The notes beneath the pieces were generated by a model that saw nothing but the letters and a program-made list of their open reading frames with translations, made no database searches and was not told the origin of the DNA. A program made the translations under genes and the position numbers. A stretch of DNA of 64,000 nt, taken from the NCBI RefSeq assembly GCF_021295095.1, contig NZ_JAJLQX010000001.1:1-64000 (forward strand), given 5' to 3'. Below, piece after piece: positions 16,977 to 25,521 of the stretch (the first letter of the stretch is position 1; every line of letters begins with the position of its first letter). Source of the stretch: Phocaeicola oris (GTDB lineage Bacteria; Bacteroidota; Bacteroidia; Bacteroidales; Bacteroidaceae).

Positions 16977-17624
16977 CTATTTTCTTGCTAAATTGGTCAC
17001 ATCCTTAACTGTTACCGCATAGTGGTCGCAGTTACCCTTGGCACACGCAATCATTGCTTTTGCCACCTCATCCATGGTGTTAGTTTGACCGAAGATGCGC
17101 ATGATGGGATACATAATTTGGGACATTCGAATGATTTTGGGACTTGCAGCCTGACCTTCGTAGGGTTTCATCACCATCACGCGGAAACCATAATAGTCCT
17201 TAAATCCCATTGCCTTGATTTCCATTTCTGTCTTGCCCTTTACACGAGCCCACATTGTTTTGCTATCAGGGTCCAGTTCCGCACCGCCACCAGTAACATA
17301 GATGAATGTTGTATTCTCCCGCTGCTCTATCACCCCGGCGAAATGTACAGGTATATCATGGCATGGCACGGAATAATCCTTCTCGTTCATACCTACGCTA
17401 CTCACGCCCATGCAATAGAACACAGCATCATATCCTTGCAGATGCTCATCGCCATTGGAAAGCGTCATGAAATCTTTTATCAGAAGTTCCTTCAGCTTGG
17501 GATGAGTCCTGCCTGTTGACCTTCGGCTCACACTGAGCACTTCCGTTATCTCCGGATTATCGAGGCATGAGAGCAATACTCCCTCACCCACATATCCTGT
17601 TGTTCCTGTGATAATGACTTTCAT
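16977..17624 (-). CDS. NAD(P)-binding epimerase-like protein
   Basis: Encodes 215 residues. The Rossmann motif GTTGYVGEG (about 7-15) and the YVTGGGAELD segment place it among atypical short-chain NAD(P)H-binding proteins. Substrate unknown. It looks intact, with no frame break. Second intact gene of the minus-strand operon after the glutaredoxin-like gene (21 bp). Confidence 0.87.
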   Translation of the reverse strand: MKVIITGTTGYVGEGVLLSCLDNPEITEVLSVSRRSTGRTHPKLKELLIKDFMTLSNGDEHLQGYDAVFYCMGVSSVGMNEKDYSVPCHDIPVHFAGVIEQRENTTFIYVTGGGAELDPDSKTMWARVKGKTEMEIKAMGFKDYYGFRVMVMKPYEGQAASPKIIRMSQIMYPIMRIFGQTNTMDEVAKAMIACAKGNCDHYAVTVKDVTNLARK

Positions 17625-17645
17625 TTCTCTGCAATTTTTAAGTTA

Positions 17646-17945
17646 TCAGCATCCTTTGCCATCAATACTACAGGCAGTACCATTTGTCTGAGGTCGTGGT
17701 TCCAATCCAACATCTTTCGAATATAGAGTCACCGTGCCATCTTCAAGCACATAGCAAGGAATGCCTATATCATCCATCGCCTTAGCTTCATCAAAAACGG
17801 GATTGGTATCGCGGAGCTTAATAAACTCCTTTAGGTTTCTAACGTGCTTACCTATATCGATAATTTCAAAGTTAGGATTTCCTTCCACCTGCTTTTCCAC
17901 GTACTCACAGTCGGGACAGGTCTGCATCACATACATTTTAATCAT
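17646..17945 (-). CDS. Glutaredoxin-related protein
   Basis: Encodes 99 residues from ATG 17945 (an ATG 36 bp upstream lies inside the preceding pseudogene). The active site CPDC (about 9-12) sits in MYVMQTCPDCEYVEK, with cis-Pro GIPCYV (about 62) and a C-terminal CSIDGKGC. Cytosolic thiol-disulphide oxidoreductase. Its upstream neighbour is a decayed gene end. Confidence 0.85.
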   Translation of the reverse strand: MIKMYVMQTCPDCEYVEKQVEGNPNFEIIDIGKHVRNLKEFIKLRDTNPVFDEAKAMDDIGIPCYVLEDGTVTLYSKDVGLEPRPQTNGTACSIDGKGC

Positions 17946-17961
17946 ATATTCATTGTTTGAT

Positions 17962-18200
17962 TTATTGAAATGCCATATCATAACCGTATCTAATATTTAG
18001 ATACTGAGCCCACTTTGCATATCAATCTGACTCATCTATCAAATGTGCTATGGCTCTTGGCTCAATCCATTGGTATTTGTTCTGATCGATATTATATTAC
18101 GCCATGTGTCCTCCAATCCCATATTCGAATATTTGTATCTACGGTGCAATAAATGAACGTTCTCGTGGAGTTTCACTTGTTCCTTTTGAGCAATTGTCAT
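17962..18200 (-). pseudogene. Decayed gene fragment upstream of glutaredoxin
   Basis: ATG 18200 opens a plausible frame (MTIAQKEQVKLHENVHLLHR) that loses phase near 18085. In another frame the reading continues as WIEPRAIAHLIDESD, then a TGA where a Trp codon would fit, then YAKWAQYLNIRYGYDMAFQ and TAA at 17962. The coherent amino-acid text across two frames and a stop shows a dead gene. Family not recognised. Confidence 0.6.
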
Positions 18201-18255
18201 TTTTTCTGCTATAGTTCTACTTGAATTAAAAGATAATCACTTTATGTCTCTCCGA

Positions 18256-18322
18256 GGGACACTAATTCTGTCCCCTGAAGATAAAAATCTGAACCTTCAT
18301 TGTAATCTCCGGGGATATCTGG
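18256..18322 (-). promoter_or_regulatory. Two dyads in the transcript leader
   Basis: GGGACA/TGTCCC (18256-18261 and 18269-18274, 7-nt loop) and an imperfect 18-bp dyad around GATATC at 18307-18324 lie in the leader between the promoter and ATG 18200. They could be operators or leader structures. Confidence 0.35.
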
Positions 18323-18326
18323 AGGA

Positions 18327-18359
18327 CAAATTTACGAAAAAAACTGCAAATATTCCAAA
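18327..18359 (-). promoter_or_regulatory. Promoter of the glutaredoxin-to-MmcQ operon
   Basis: On the minus strand TTTG (18359-18356), a 21-bp spacer and TAAATTTG (18334-18327) fit the consensus. It would drive the decayed fragment, glutaredoxin, epimerase, DUF1304, GNAT, AlkZ-like and MmcQ genes. Confidence 0.65.
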
Positions 18360-18473
18360 TGTAATACAAGAAAAAGAAAAAATTCTTGTATATTTTAATA
18401 CTTGATTTTAAGCGGTTTATAAGGATATCTTTACTTTTCTTATGATTTTCTTTTCAGTGGTATCATTTTCATT

Positions 18474-19012
18474 TTATAGTTGTTTGGGGGTTAATGTCCA
18501 ACCGTTATCACCATGATAAATCATCTGCCGGGTCATGCCACCGTCTATGCAGATGTTCTCGCCCGTAATGAAATCGGCTTTCTCACTACAGAGAAAGAGT
18601 ACCATTTGGGCGATGTCCTGCGGGTTGCCCACACGTCCGCAAGGCTGCTGAACAGCATTAGCACCTTCATAGACCATGTATGCCGTGTCTATCCATCCGG
18701 GGGAAATGGAGTTAACTCTTATTTTCGGACCGAGGCTCACGGCCATTGCATGGGTCAGTGCTACAATACCTCCCTTTGCCGCCGTATAGCTCTCCGTCTG
18801 CGGCTGGCTCATGCGGTCACGCGAAGAAGAAATGTTGATGATACTGCTTCCTTTAGGCATGGAATCCTTGAAGAGCTTTGCGAGATAAAAGGGTGCCACA
18901 ACTCCTACGCGCTGGGCATAGCAGAACTCTTCATAACTGCATTCGTCGATGCCCTTGAACAGAGGCAAGGCATTGCTTCTTCGCAAAGAGGAATAAGTTT
19001 GAAATCGTTCAT
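18474..19012 (-). pseudogene. SDR lacking its N-terminus, fused to a GNAT start
   Basis: The readable SDR part begins at about PLFKGIDECSYEEF and includes NISSSRDRM, the YTAAKGG catalytic Tyr-Lys motif and the C-terminal TGENICIDGG. The cofactor-binding GxxxGxG half is gone. Immediately upstream lies the first dozen codons of a GNAT gene (ATG 19012, reading MNDFKLIPLCEEA) in a different frame, 11 bp after the CDF stop. A deletion has joined the two genes; no working enzyme is expected. Confidence 0.75.
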
Positions 19013-19023
19013 GCTCAATCCTC

Positions 19024-20124
19024 TTATTCAGTATAATTATGATCGATGACCACCATGAACTCATAGTCAGGGAATTGCTGGTGGAGCGTATCTGCTACTA
19101 ATTGCTGGAACTCACCGTCATTGTGAACATCATCGTCAGGAATGACATCGAGAGTAATGCAGTGCTGCTCTTCATAGACATAGAAGGCATGGACGTAGAG
19201 CGCATGAGGAATGGCTTTGGCAGTGGCTGTCACTTTTTCCTGTAGTTCGCCCATCTTTCCTGTGTGCGTGGCGTAGATACCCACATTAATAATCATACCA
19301 TGGCGATCAGCCATTTCTGTAGAAATAGTGCGTGTCAGTCCGTGAATCTCACGGGCCGTCATCGTATCGGGTACACTGACGTTCATTGAGCCAATGATGG
19401 TGCCGGGACCGTAGTAATTCAGGATGATGTCATAAACACCATTCACCTCCTGATGGTCATGCATCACTTCCTCACGCAGTTGGTGATAAAGATCTTTCGG
19501 GATGCTCTCGCCAAGCAATTGGCTGACTGGCGAACCAAGCATCTCCACGCCGGCCTTGATGATGATCAGTGAGATGAGTGTACCAAAGATGCCGTCGAGA
19601 TTGATACCCCACAGCAGCATGATGCCGGCAGAGATGAGTGTGGAGAGTGTCACCACGGCATCAAACAACGCATCAGCTCCAGAGGCAATCAGCGAATCGC
19701 TCTTTAACTGATCGCCCTTGCCTTTAACGTAGCGACCAAGGATGAGTTTCACGAGGATGGCCACGATAATGACCGTCAGCGTCACCGTGGTATATTCCGG
19801 CTCCGAGGGATTGAAGATTTTTTTCACCGACTCGATGAGCGAGGTGAAACCGGCTATCAGTACGATAATGGCAATGATGATAGCACTGAAATACTCGATG
19901 CGTCCATAGCCGAATGGATGCTTGCGGTCGGGATTGCGCTCCGAAAGTTTCGTGCCCACAATGGTGATGACCGACGAGAGCGCGTCACTCAGGTTGTTCA
20001 CTGCGTCCATCACAATAGCGATGCTGCTTGCCAGCAGTCCCACTGCCGCCTTGAATCCAGCCAGCAGCACATTGGCCACAATGCCGATAATGCTTGTGCG
20101 GATAATCTGTTTGTTTCTGTCCAT
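19024..20124 (-). CDS. Cation diffusion facilitator (CDF) transporter
   Basis: Encodes 366 residues. Six membrane helices (about 10-210) carry the metal site motifs DAVNNLSDAL (helix 2) and DALFDAVVT (helix 5), with HPFGYGR between helices 2 and 3. A cytoplasmic ferredoxin-like domain (about 215-300) and a C-terminal extension follow. It exports zinc, iron or manganese. Full length and intact although both neighbours are pseudogenes. Confidence 0.95.
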   Translation of the reverse strand: MDRNKQIIRTSIIGIVANVLLAGFKAAVGLLASSIAIVMDAVNNLSDALSSVITIVGTKLSERNPDRKHPFGYGRIEYFSAIIIAIIVLIAGFTSLIESVKKIFNPSEPEYTTVTLTVIIVAILVKLILGRYVKGKGDQLKSDSLIASGADALFDAVVTLSTLISAGIMLLWGINLDGIFGTLISLIIIKAGVEMLGSPVSQLLGESIPKDLYHQLREEVMHDHQEVNGVYDIILNYYGPGTIIGSMNVSVPDTMTAREIHGLTRTISTEMADRHGMIINVGIYATHTGKMGELQEKVTATAKAIPHALYVHAFYVYEEQHCITLDVIPDDDVHNDGEFQQLVADTLHQQFPDYEFMVVIDHNYTE

Positions 20125-20136
20125 GTAGCTTAACTA

Positions 20137-20453
20137 TTATTTCACTGATTCTCTTATTTTCTTTGGTAATTTACTCACCACGAGGCGATAGGAAGTCTGT
20201 ATCTGTTTCTTTACGAAGTCATCATCAAATTACTTCAAATAGAGGTCACTCCAATGTTGCTTATTCATGTGATCAGTAGGAGTTATACCCTCATTTGTTT
20301 TTCTTAGGTTTACTGCCACTTTTGGCGCGTCCAACTGCATCAGCAGGAACCATTTGCCTTCGATTCGCCAAGGATCCATTCTTCGGCGAACAGCTCTTCC
20401 GTCATTCGCTCATTCCGTGATAGCGTATATTGTCTTTCCTCTTCGATGTTCAT
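20137..20453 (-). pseudogene. Frameshifted MmcQ/YjbR paralogue
   Basis: Starting at ATG 20453 (MNIEEERQYTLS), the family text continues in different frames: FRIEGKWFLLMQLDAPKVAVNL, then HMNKQHWSDLYLK, a TAA in place of a sense codon, then FDDDFVKKQIQTSYRLVVSK, ending at TAA 20137. At least two frameshifts and one nonsense codon. It resembles the intact copy at 15399-15743 (HWNKKHWSDIYLD). Confidence 0.75.
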
Positions 20454-20468
20454 ACTTGTTGTGTTTAT

Positions 20469-21152
20469 CTAAACCCAATCGAACTTGTCCTTTCCGGCAC
20501 CAATCTCGAAATGGAGCTTGGCAATGCCCAAGTCCATGTGAGTATAGCCAATCATAGAGAAACCTTTGTCGGCCTTAACAAGGTGATGACCGCCTTTATT
20601 TCCCAGATACTCGAACGAGAACTTCTGTTGGTTGACAGCGGTAGGAGCAAGCAAGGCTGCTTCCACTCCATCCTTGAACCAAGATGGGGTGAGATCGCTG
20701 GCGTTACTTACCTGTTCAAAGGTTTTGATCTTATGCTTCATGCCTTGGTTCTCTCCATATCCGAGAGCTATCATGCAGCAGATCTTTTCGTCCTGGCCCA
20801 AATCGTAGGCACCTTTTACCTTACGATAGGAGAGACCGGTCCAGCAAGTATTCAGTCCCAACTGCTGTGCTAACAGTACAAGCTGTTCGCCATAGTACCC
20901 GATACGCTCGTCAAGTCCATCCTCTTTTTTCCCTACCATCACGAAATAGTTCTCCACGCCTGAGAAAGAGCCGTAGGCGAAGATACCTGTGAAAGCTTTC
21001 GTCTCGTTGGTGACCAGTTGTATGTGCAGACAGCCCCGGGCATTGCATTTGTCCACCTTCGCCTGTAACGTGTCAATGATGTCCTGTTCCAGAGGTTTGT
21101 GCAGGTACCTCCTCACGCTATGACGTGATTCTATTGCTTCAAGTATTGTCAT
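20469..21152 (-). CDS. Nitroreductase-family protein
   Basis: Encodes 227 residues. The N-terminal SRHSVRRYLHKPL, central GEQLVLLAQQLGLNTCW and C-terminal ALLAPTAVNQQKFSFE fit the FMN-binding nitroreductase fold of the TM1586-like group. It probably reduces flavin-dependent substrates such as quinones or nitro compounds. Monocistronic; upstream of the MmcQ pseudogene. Confidence 0.9.
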   Translation of the reverse strand: MTILEAIESRHSVRRYLHKPLEQDIIDTLQAKVDKCNARGCLHIQLVTNETKAFTGIFAYGSFSGVENYFVMVGKKEDGLDERIGYYGEQLVLLAQQLGLNTCWTGLSYRKVKGAYDLGQDEKICCMIALGYGENQGMKHKIKTFEQVSNASDLTPSWFKDGVEAALLAPTAVNQQKFSFEYLGNKGGHHLVKADKGFSMIGYTHMDLGIAKLHFEIGAGKDKFDWV

Positions 21153-21285
21153 CTTTTGTCTTCTTTGATTATTGGATTCTCACGTTCATTCCACTTTTTA
21201 TTGGACCGGAGTGTGGGTCACGATTCATGATTCTACCATATTTACGCAGTACTCTGAAAATTAAACTTCTGCATTTTCAGCGACC

Positions 21286-22683
21286 TCATTTACCGATGCA
21301 GAAATTTTTGAAGATGTTGCCGAGTACTTCATCGGTGGTGACATCTCCAACGATGTCGGAGAGTTCGTAAATGCATTGACGGAGGTCTTCACTGATAAGG
21401 TCTCCGGAGAGGCCGGTTTTAAGCCCGTACAGGACACGACGGATAGATGATAGGGCTTTGCTAAGCGCTTCGTAGTGACGGACGTTGGTGACGATGAAAT
21501 CGTTCTCTGTGACTTCAGGAATAGCGGATAGACAGACGAGTTTGTTCTCTAACTCATTCAACTGTTTTCCATATTTGGCTGAGATGAACATCTTGTCGGA
21601 AGGAACATCTGTAAAGTCGGAGAGAAGGGCTTGTCGTTCCTGTTCATTAATCAGATCTGATTTGTTGAAAAGAACCAGTAACTTAGCTTCTCCTATATGT
21701 GGAATCACTTCTTTCTTAATCTCGTGCAGACGGGATAACAAATCAGTGGAGTCAACCATCCACAGAATGATGTTCGCTTGTTTCATCTGCTGGTAAGTTC
21801 TCTCTATTCCCAAATTCTCTATTTCATCCTCGGTTTGTCGGATGCCGGCCGTATCAATAAATCGGAAAGTGATGCCTTGCACATTAATGGTGTCTTCTAT
21901 CACGTCACGGGTAGTTCCGTGAATATCGCTGACAATCGCTTTATCTTCATGCAGAAGCAGATTAAGTAAGGTAGATTTACCCGCGTTCGTTTCACCGATA
22001 ATGGCAACCGGTACGCCGTTTTTGATAGCATTTCCTACGTTGAATGAATTGGTCAGTTTAGCTATTGTTTCCTCGATGTGTGATGCTAATGCTTTTAGTT
22101 CATCACGATTGGCGAACTCTAACTCCTCATGGTCGCTGAAGTCCAATTCAAGCTCTATTAACGAAGTGATATGTAGCAGTTGATCTCGTAGATTCTTTAG
22201 CTCTTTATTGAATCCGCCTCGCATCTGATTGATGGCTAACCGATGCGTGGCCGCTGATGAAGAGGATACCAAGTCTGCCACTGCTTCTGCCTGACTTAAG
22301 TCCATCTTTCCATTAAGGAAAGCCCGTTGTGTGTATTCTCCGGGATTAGCCATACGACATCCTTTGCGAATAAGCAGTTGCATTACCTGTTGCAGAATAT
22401 AACTTGAACCATGACATGCTATTTCCGTGCTATCTTCGCCGGTGTAGGAATGAGGTGCTTTGAAGAGGGACACCAATACTTCATCTATCTCTTCGTTTTC
22501 TTCATTATATATTTTTCCAAAGGTAAGCGTGTAAGCTCTCCGATCGCTCAATGGAGCACCTTGGATGGGAGCGAATACGGATGAAGTAATCTCAATAGCT
22601 CTCGGACCGGAGACCCGAATGATCCCGATTGCTCCGCCTTGAGCGGTGGCAATAGCGCAAATAGTATCTTGGTTAATATTCAT
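21286..22683 (-). CDS. mnmE: tRNA modification GTPase MnmE
   Basis: Encodes 465 residues. N-terminal folate-binding domain (1-120), helical domain, and inserted G domain with GETNAGKST (P-loop), DIHGTTRD, DTAG and NKSD. It ends with the family's CIGK motif, whose Cys is catalytic. With MnmG it makes the carboxymethylaminomethyl group at U34 of several tRNAs. Its ATG overlaps the fRMsr gene stop by 4 bp; last gene of a six-gene operon. Confidence 0.98.
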   Translation of the reverse strand: MNINQDTICAIATAQGGAIGIIRVSGPRAIEITSSVFAPIQGAPLSDRRAYTLTFGKIYNEENEEIDEVLVSLFKAPHSYTGEDSTEIACHGSSYILQQVMQLLIRKGCRMANPGEYTQRAFLNGKMDLSQAEAVADLVSSSSAATHRLAINQMRGGFNKELKNLRDQLLHITSLIELELDFSDHEELEFANRDELKALASHIEETIAKLTNSFNVGNAIKNGVPVAIIGETNAGKSTLLNLLLHEDKAIVSDIHGTTRDVIEDTINVQGITFRFIDTAGIRQTEDEIENLGIERTYQQMKQANIILWMVDSTDLLSRLHEIKKEVIPHIGEAKLLVLFNKSDLINEQERQALLSDFTDVPSDKMFISAKYGKQLNELENKLVCLSAIPEVTENDFIVTNVRHYEALSKALSSIRRVLYGLKTGLSGDLISEDLRQCIYELSDIVGDVTTDEVLGNIFKNFCIGK

Positions 22684-23144
22684 TCCTTATTATATATAGT
22701 GTCGGCAAGGATAGAAGCAACCTGTTCTAAGTATTTCCGGTCGATGGCATCGAAAGTGTTCAATTGTGTTGAATCTATGTCGAGCACTGCTTTTACCTCA
22801 TTGTTTGCGAATACAGGAACAACTATCTCCGAGCGTGACAGAGAACTGCAGGCAATGTGTCCGGGGAACTGTTCCACATCGGGGACAACCTGTGTTTTTT
22901 GCTCTTTCCAGGCCGTACCGCATACTCCCTTTCCGAATCGGATAGTAGAGCAAGCAACCGGACCTTGGAACGGACCGAGAATAAGTTTATCGGCTTTCAC
23001 TATGTAAAACCCAACCCAGAAGAAATGGAATTCATCGTGTATGGCAGCTGATGTATTAGCCATAGCGCTAACTTCTTCCGTCTCTCCTGATATGAGCCGT
23101 TTATAATCGTCTACAAACTGTATGTATTGTTCTTCTTTTGTCAT
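22680..23144 (-). CDS. msrC: Free methionine-(R)-sulfoxide reductase
   Basis: Encodes 154 residues, one GAF domain. The conserved cysteines are in PVACSTIRFGKGVCGTAW (about 64-81) and HIACSSLSRSEIVVP (about 96-110). It reduces free Met-R-sulfoxide in the cytosol. It lies 1 bp after the nucleoside phosphorylase gene and overlaps mnmE. Confidence 0.95.
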   Translation of the reverse strand: MTKEEQYIQFVDDYKRLISGETEEVSAMANTSAAIHDEFHFFWVGFYIVKADKLILGPFQGPVACSTIRFGKGVCGTAWKEQKTQVVPDVEQFPGHIACSSLSRSEIVVPVFANNEVKAVLDIDSTQLNTFDAIDRKYLEQVASILADTIYNKE

Positions 23145-23145
23145 A

Positions 23146-24030
23146 TCAAATTCTGTCGAGTACCAACTTTATCAGCCCTTCTATGGAGTTCTTATAGCCT
23201 GTATTGGCTTCTTTTGCCAGACGGTTGGCTATCACCATGCAACAGGTCATTGCCTTGTGTCCCATCAATTTGGCTAATCCTGCCAAGGCTGAACTCTCCA
23301 TCTCAAAGTTGGTGATACGGTATCCTTCATACTCAAAGTTTTCTATCTTCTTGTTTTGTTCCGGATCGGCCAGAGGAATACGCAATTCACGTCCCTGAGG
23401 TCCGAAGAATCCGTTAGCGGCAATAGTCACTCCGTGTACCATATTTTCGTTGGCAATACGATTCAGCAGCTCCTTGTTCGCGTCAATAACGTAAGGATGA
23501 GCCTGACACACATTTCCTTCCCATCCCATGAATTCTACGAATGCTTGCTCGAATTTCAAATCACAGACTTCATTCCGACCGGCATAGAAGTTGAGCAGTC
23601 CGTCCAGACCAATCGACTTGTCGCTGGCAATGTACGTACCTACGGGTGTATTGGGTTGAAGACCTCCGCAAGTACCTATCCTGACCAGTTCCAGTGAGCG
23701 GAGACGGTCTTTTGCAGTACGGGTCTTGAAATCAATGTTAGCTAATGCGTCTAATTCGTTCATCACGATATCTATGTTATCACAACCTATTCCGGTGGAT
23801 AACGCTGTAATTCTTTTTCCTTTATATGTTCCCGTAACGGTATGGAACTCACGACTGTTCACTTCACATTCTATTTCATCGAAGTTGGAAGCTACAATGG
23901 TTACCCGTCCCGGATCTCCGCAGAGAATGACTTTATCAGCCAACTGCTCGGGTTTTACATGTAAATGGAACACCGAACCGTCTTCATTGATAATCAGTTC
24001 GGACGGTGCAAAATATTTTTTCTCTCTCAT
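23146..24030 (-). CDS. Nucleoside phosphorylase (uridine phosphorylase-like)
   Basis: Encodes 294 residues of the PNP/UDP family. CGDPGR (about 37-42) binds phosphate, LVRIGTCGGLQPNTPVG is the family signature and NFEMESSAL (about 242) binds the ribose. It splits nucleosides for base salvage. Base preference cannot be set by eye, though Bacteroidota members of this length are annotated as uridine phosphorylases. Seven bp after floA. Confidence 0.9.
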   Translation of the reverse strand: MREKKYFAPSELIINEDGSVFHLHVKPEQLADKVILCGDPGRVTIVASNFDEIECEVNSREFHTVTGTYKGKRITALSTGIGCDNIDIVMNELDALANIDFKTRTAKDRLRSLELVRIGTCGGLQPNTPVGTYIASDKSIGLDGLLNFYAGRNEVCDLKFEQAFVEFMGWEGNVCQAHPYVIDANKELLNRIANENMVHGVTIAANGFFGPQGRELRIPLADPEQNKKIENFEYEGYRITNFEMESSALAGLAKLMGHKAMTCCMVIANRLAKEANTGYKNSIEGLIKLVLDRI

Positions 24031-24037
24031 AATTATT

Positions 24038-25030
24038 TTATTTTAATGGTGAAGTAGTTGCGCTGCTATCCGGCTTTGCAATACTCTGACGCATATTAGT
24101 GTCAGCATCAATATTCTTAATGCGATAGTAATCCATGATACCTAAATTCCCCGAACGGAAAGCTTCGGCTATGGCCTTAGGAATCTCTGCCTCGGCTTGG
24201 ATAACGTTAGCACGAGCTTCTTGAGCCTTTGCTTTCATCTCCTGTTCCTGAGCGACAGCCATGGCACGACGCTCTTCTGCTTTAGCCTGAGCGATATTTT
24301 TATCGGCATTTGCCTGATCCATCTGAAGGGTAGCTCCAATGTTCTTACCTATATCTATGTCGGCGATGTCAATAGACAGAATCTCGAAAGCGGTACCGGC
24401 ATCCAATCCTTTCGAAAGCACGAGCTTGGAGATAGCATCCGGATGCTCTAAAACCAATTTATGGTTAGCAGATGAGCCGATGGAGGAAACAATGCCTTCG
24501 CCTACACGGGCAAGGACGGTATCTTCACCGGCACCTCCTACCAACTGCCGTATGTTGGCACGGACTGTTACACGAGCCTTGGCAATCATCTGAATACCAT
24601 CTTTGGCAACGGCTGTAACAGGAGGTGTGTCTATCACTTTAGGGTTTACCGACATCTGTACGGCCTGAAATACATCACGACCGGCAAGGTCGATTCCCGT
24701 AGCCATCTGGAACGTGAGGTCGATATTCGCTTTCGAAGCGGAGACCAATGCATGTACTACTTTCTCTACATGACCACCTGCCATATAGTGTGCCTCCAGT
24801 TCATCGCGGGTGATGGTTTTCAATCCGGCTTTATGCGATTCAATCATTGCCGGAACAATGGTGTATGGAGGAACATTTCGGATACGCATCAGAAACAACT
24901 GAACCAACGAGATGTGAACACCTGACACCTTGGCGGACAGCCAAAGGAAGAAGGGCACATAGTGGAAGAACACGATGAGGAAAATAATACATCCTCCTGC
25001 AAGGATAAACGGTAAAAAAGGATCAAACAT
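24038..25030 (-). CDS. floA: Flotillin-like protein FloA
   Basis: Encodes 330 residues: an N-terminal membrane-inserted hairpin (about 8-30), a PHB-like domain (about 40-230) and an alanine/glutamate-rich coiled coil (about 235-300, [20 protein letters not shown]). It forms membrane microdomain assemblies. Its partner NfeD is encoded 23 bp upstream, the standard arrangement. Confidence 0.96.
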   Translation of the reverse strand: MFDPFLPFILAGGCIIFLIVFFHYVPFFLWLSAKVSGVHISLVQLFLMRIRNVPPYTIVPAMIESHKAGLKTITRDELEAHYMAGGHVEKVVHALVSASKANIDLTFQMATGIDLAGRDVFQAVQMSVNPKVIDTPPVTAVAKDGIQMIAKARVTVRANIRQLVGGAGEDTVLARVGEGIVSSIGSSANHKLVLEHPDAISKLVLSKGLDAGTAFEILSIDIADIDIGKNIGATLQMDQANADKNIAQAKAEERRAMAVAQEQEMKAKAQEARANVIQAEAEIPKAIAEAFRSGNLGIMDYYRIKNIDADTNMRQSIAKPDSSATTSPLK

Positions 25031-25053
25031 ATTATTGAACTTTAAATTAATAA

Positions 25054-25518
25054 TCAGATTTTACGAACATATACGATTCCGTCGGTGATACGGTCGACAC
25101 ACACCGGAGTCTTTTCGTCAATGAATCCATCGGACGAGCGGACTTCTATAATGTGCCCCTCTATCTCGGCATTGCCTATCAACGCCAGACGTGTGACAGC
25201 CTTTCCCTGATCGCCGGGCTTGATGTTCAGCCCTTTCAGCGGGTTGATGTCATAATCGATTGATTTCTTCAATGCAATCTTGTCCAGTGTTTTCGATTTC
25301 ATAAACCAGACTGTGATTCCCACACCACCGATAATAGTGATAACTAACGTAATGATTCCTGCCGTCGGCCCTAAAGTGGCAAAGGCAAAATAGTTGGCAT
25401 AGAGCAGGCAACCGATGGCCGCGAGGCCTGTCAGCCCAAAGCCGGGAATAAGGAACACCTCGATGATGTACAGTACAAATCCGGCAATGATGAGTAATGT
25501 TAAGATGAGTAAATCCAT
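25054..25518 (-). CDS. NfeD-like membrane protein
   Basis: Encodes 154 residues with three membrane helices (about 2-75) and a C-terminal OB-fold domain (about 95-154, [22 protein letters not shown]). Short NfeD form without a protease domain, the usual partner of FloA. Three bp after the TPR/PD40 gene. Confidence 0.93.
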   Translation of the reverse strand: MDLLILTLLIIAGFVLYIIEVFLIPGFGLTGLAAIGCLLYANYFAFATLGPTAGIITLVITIIGGVGITVWFMKSKTLDKIALKKSIDYDINPLKGLNIKPGDQGKAVTRLALIGNAEIEGHIIEVRSSDGFIDEKTPVCVDRITDGIVYVRKI

Positions 25519-25521
25519 GAT

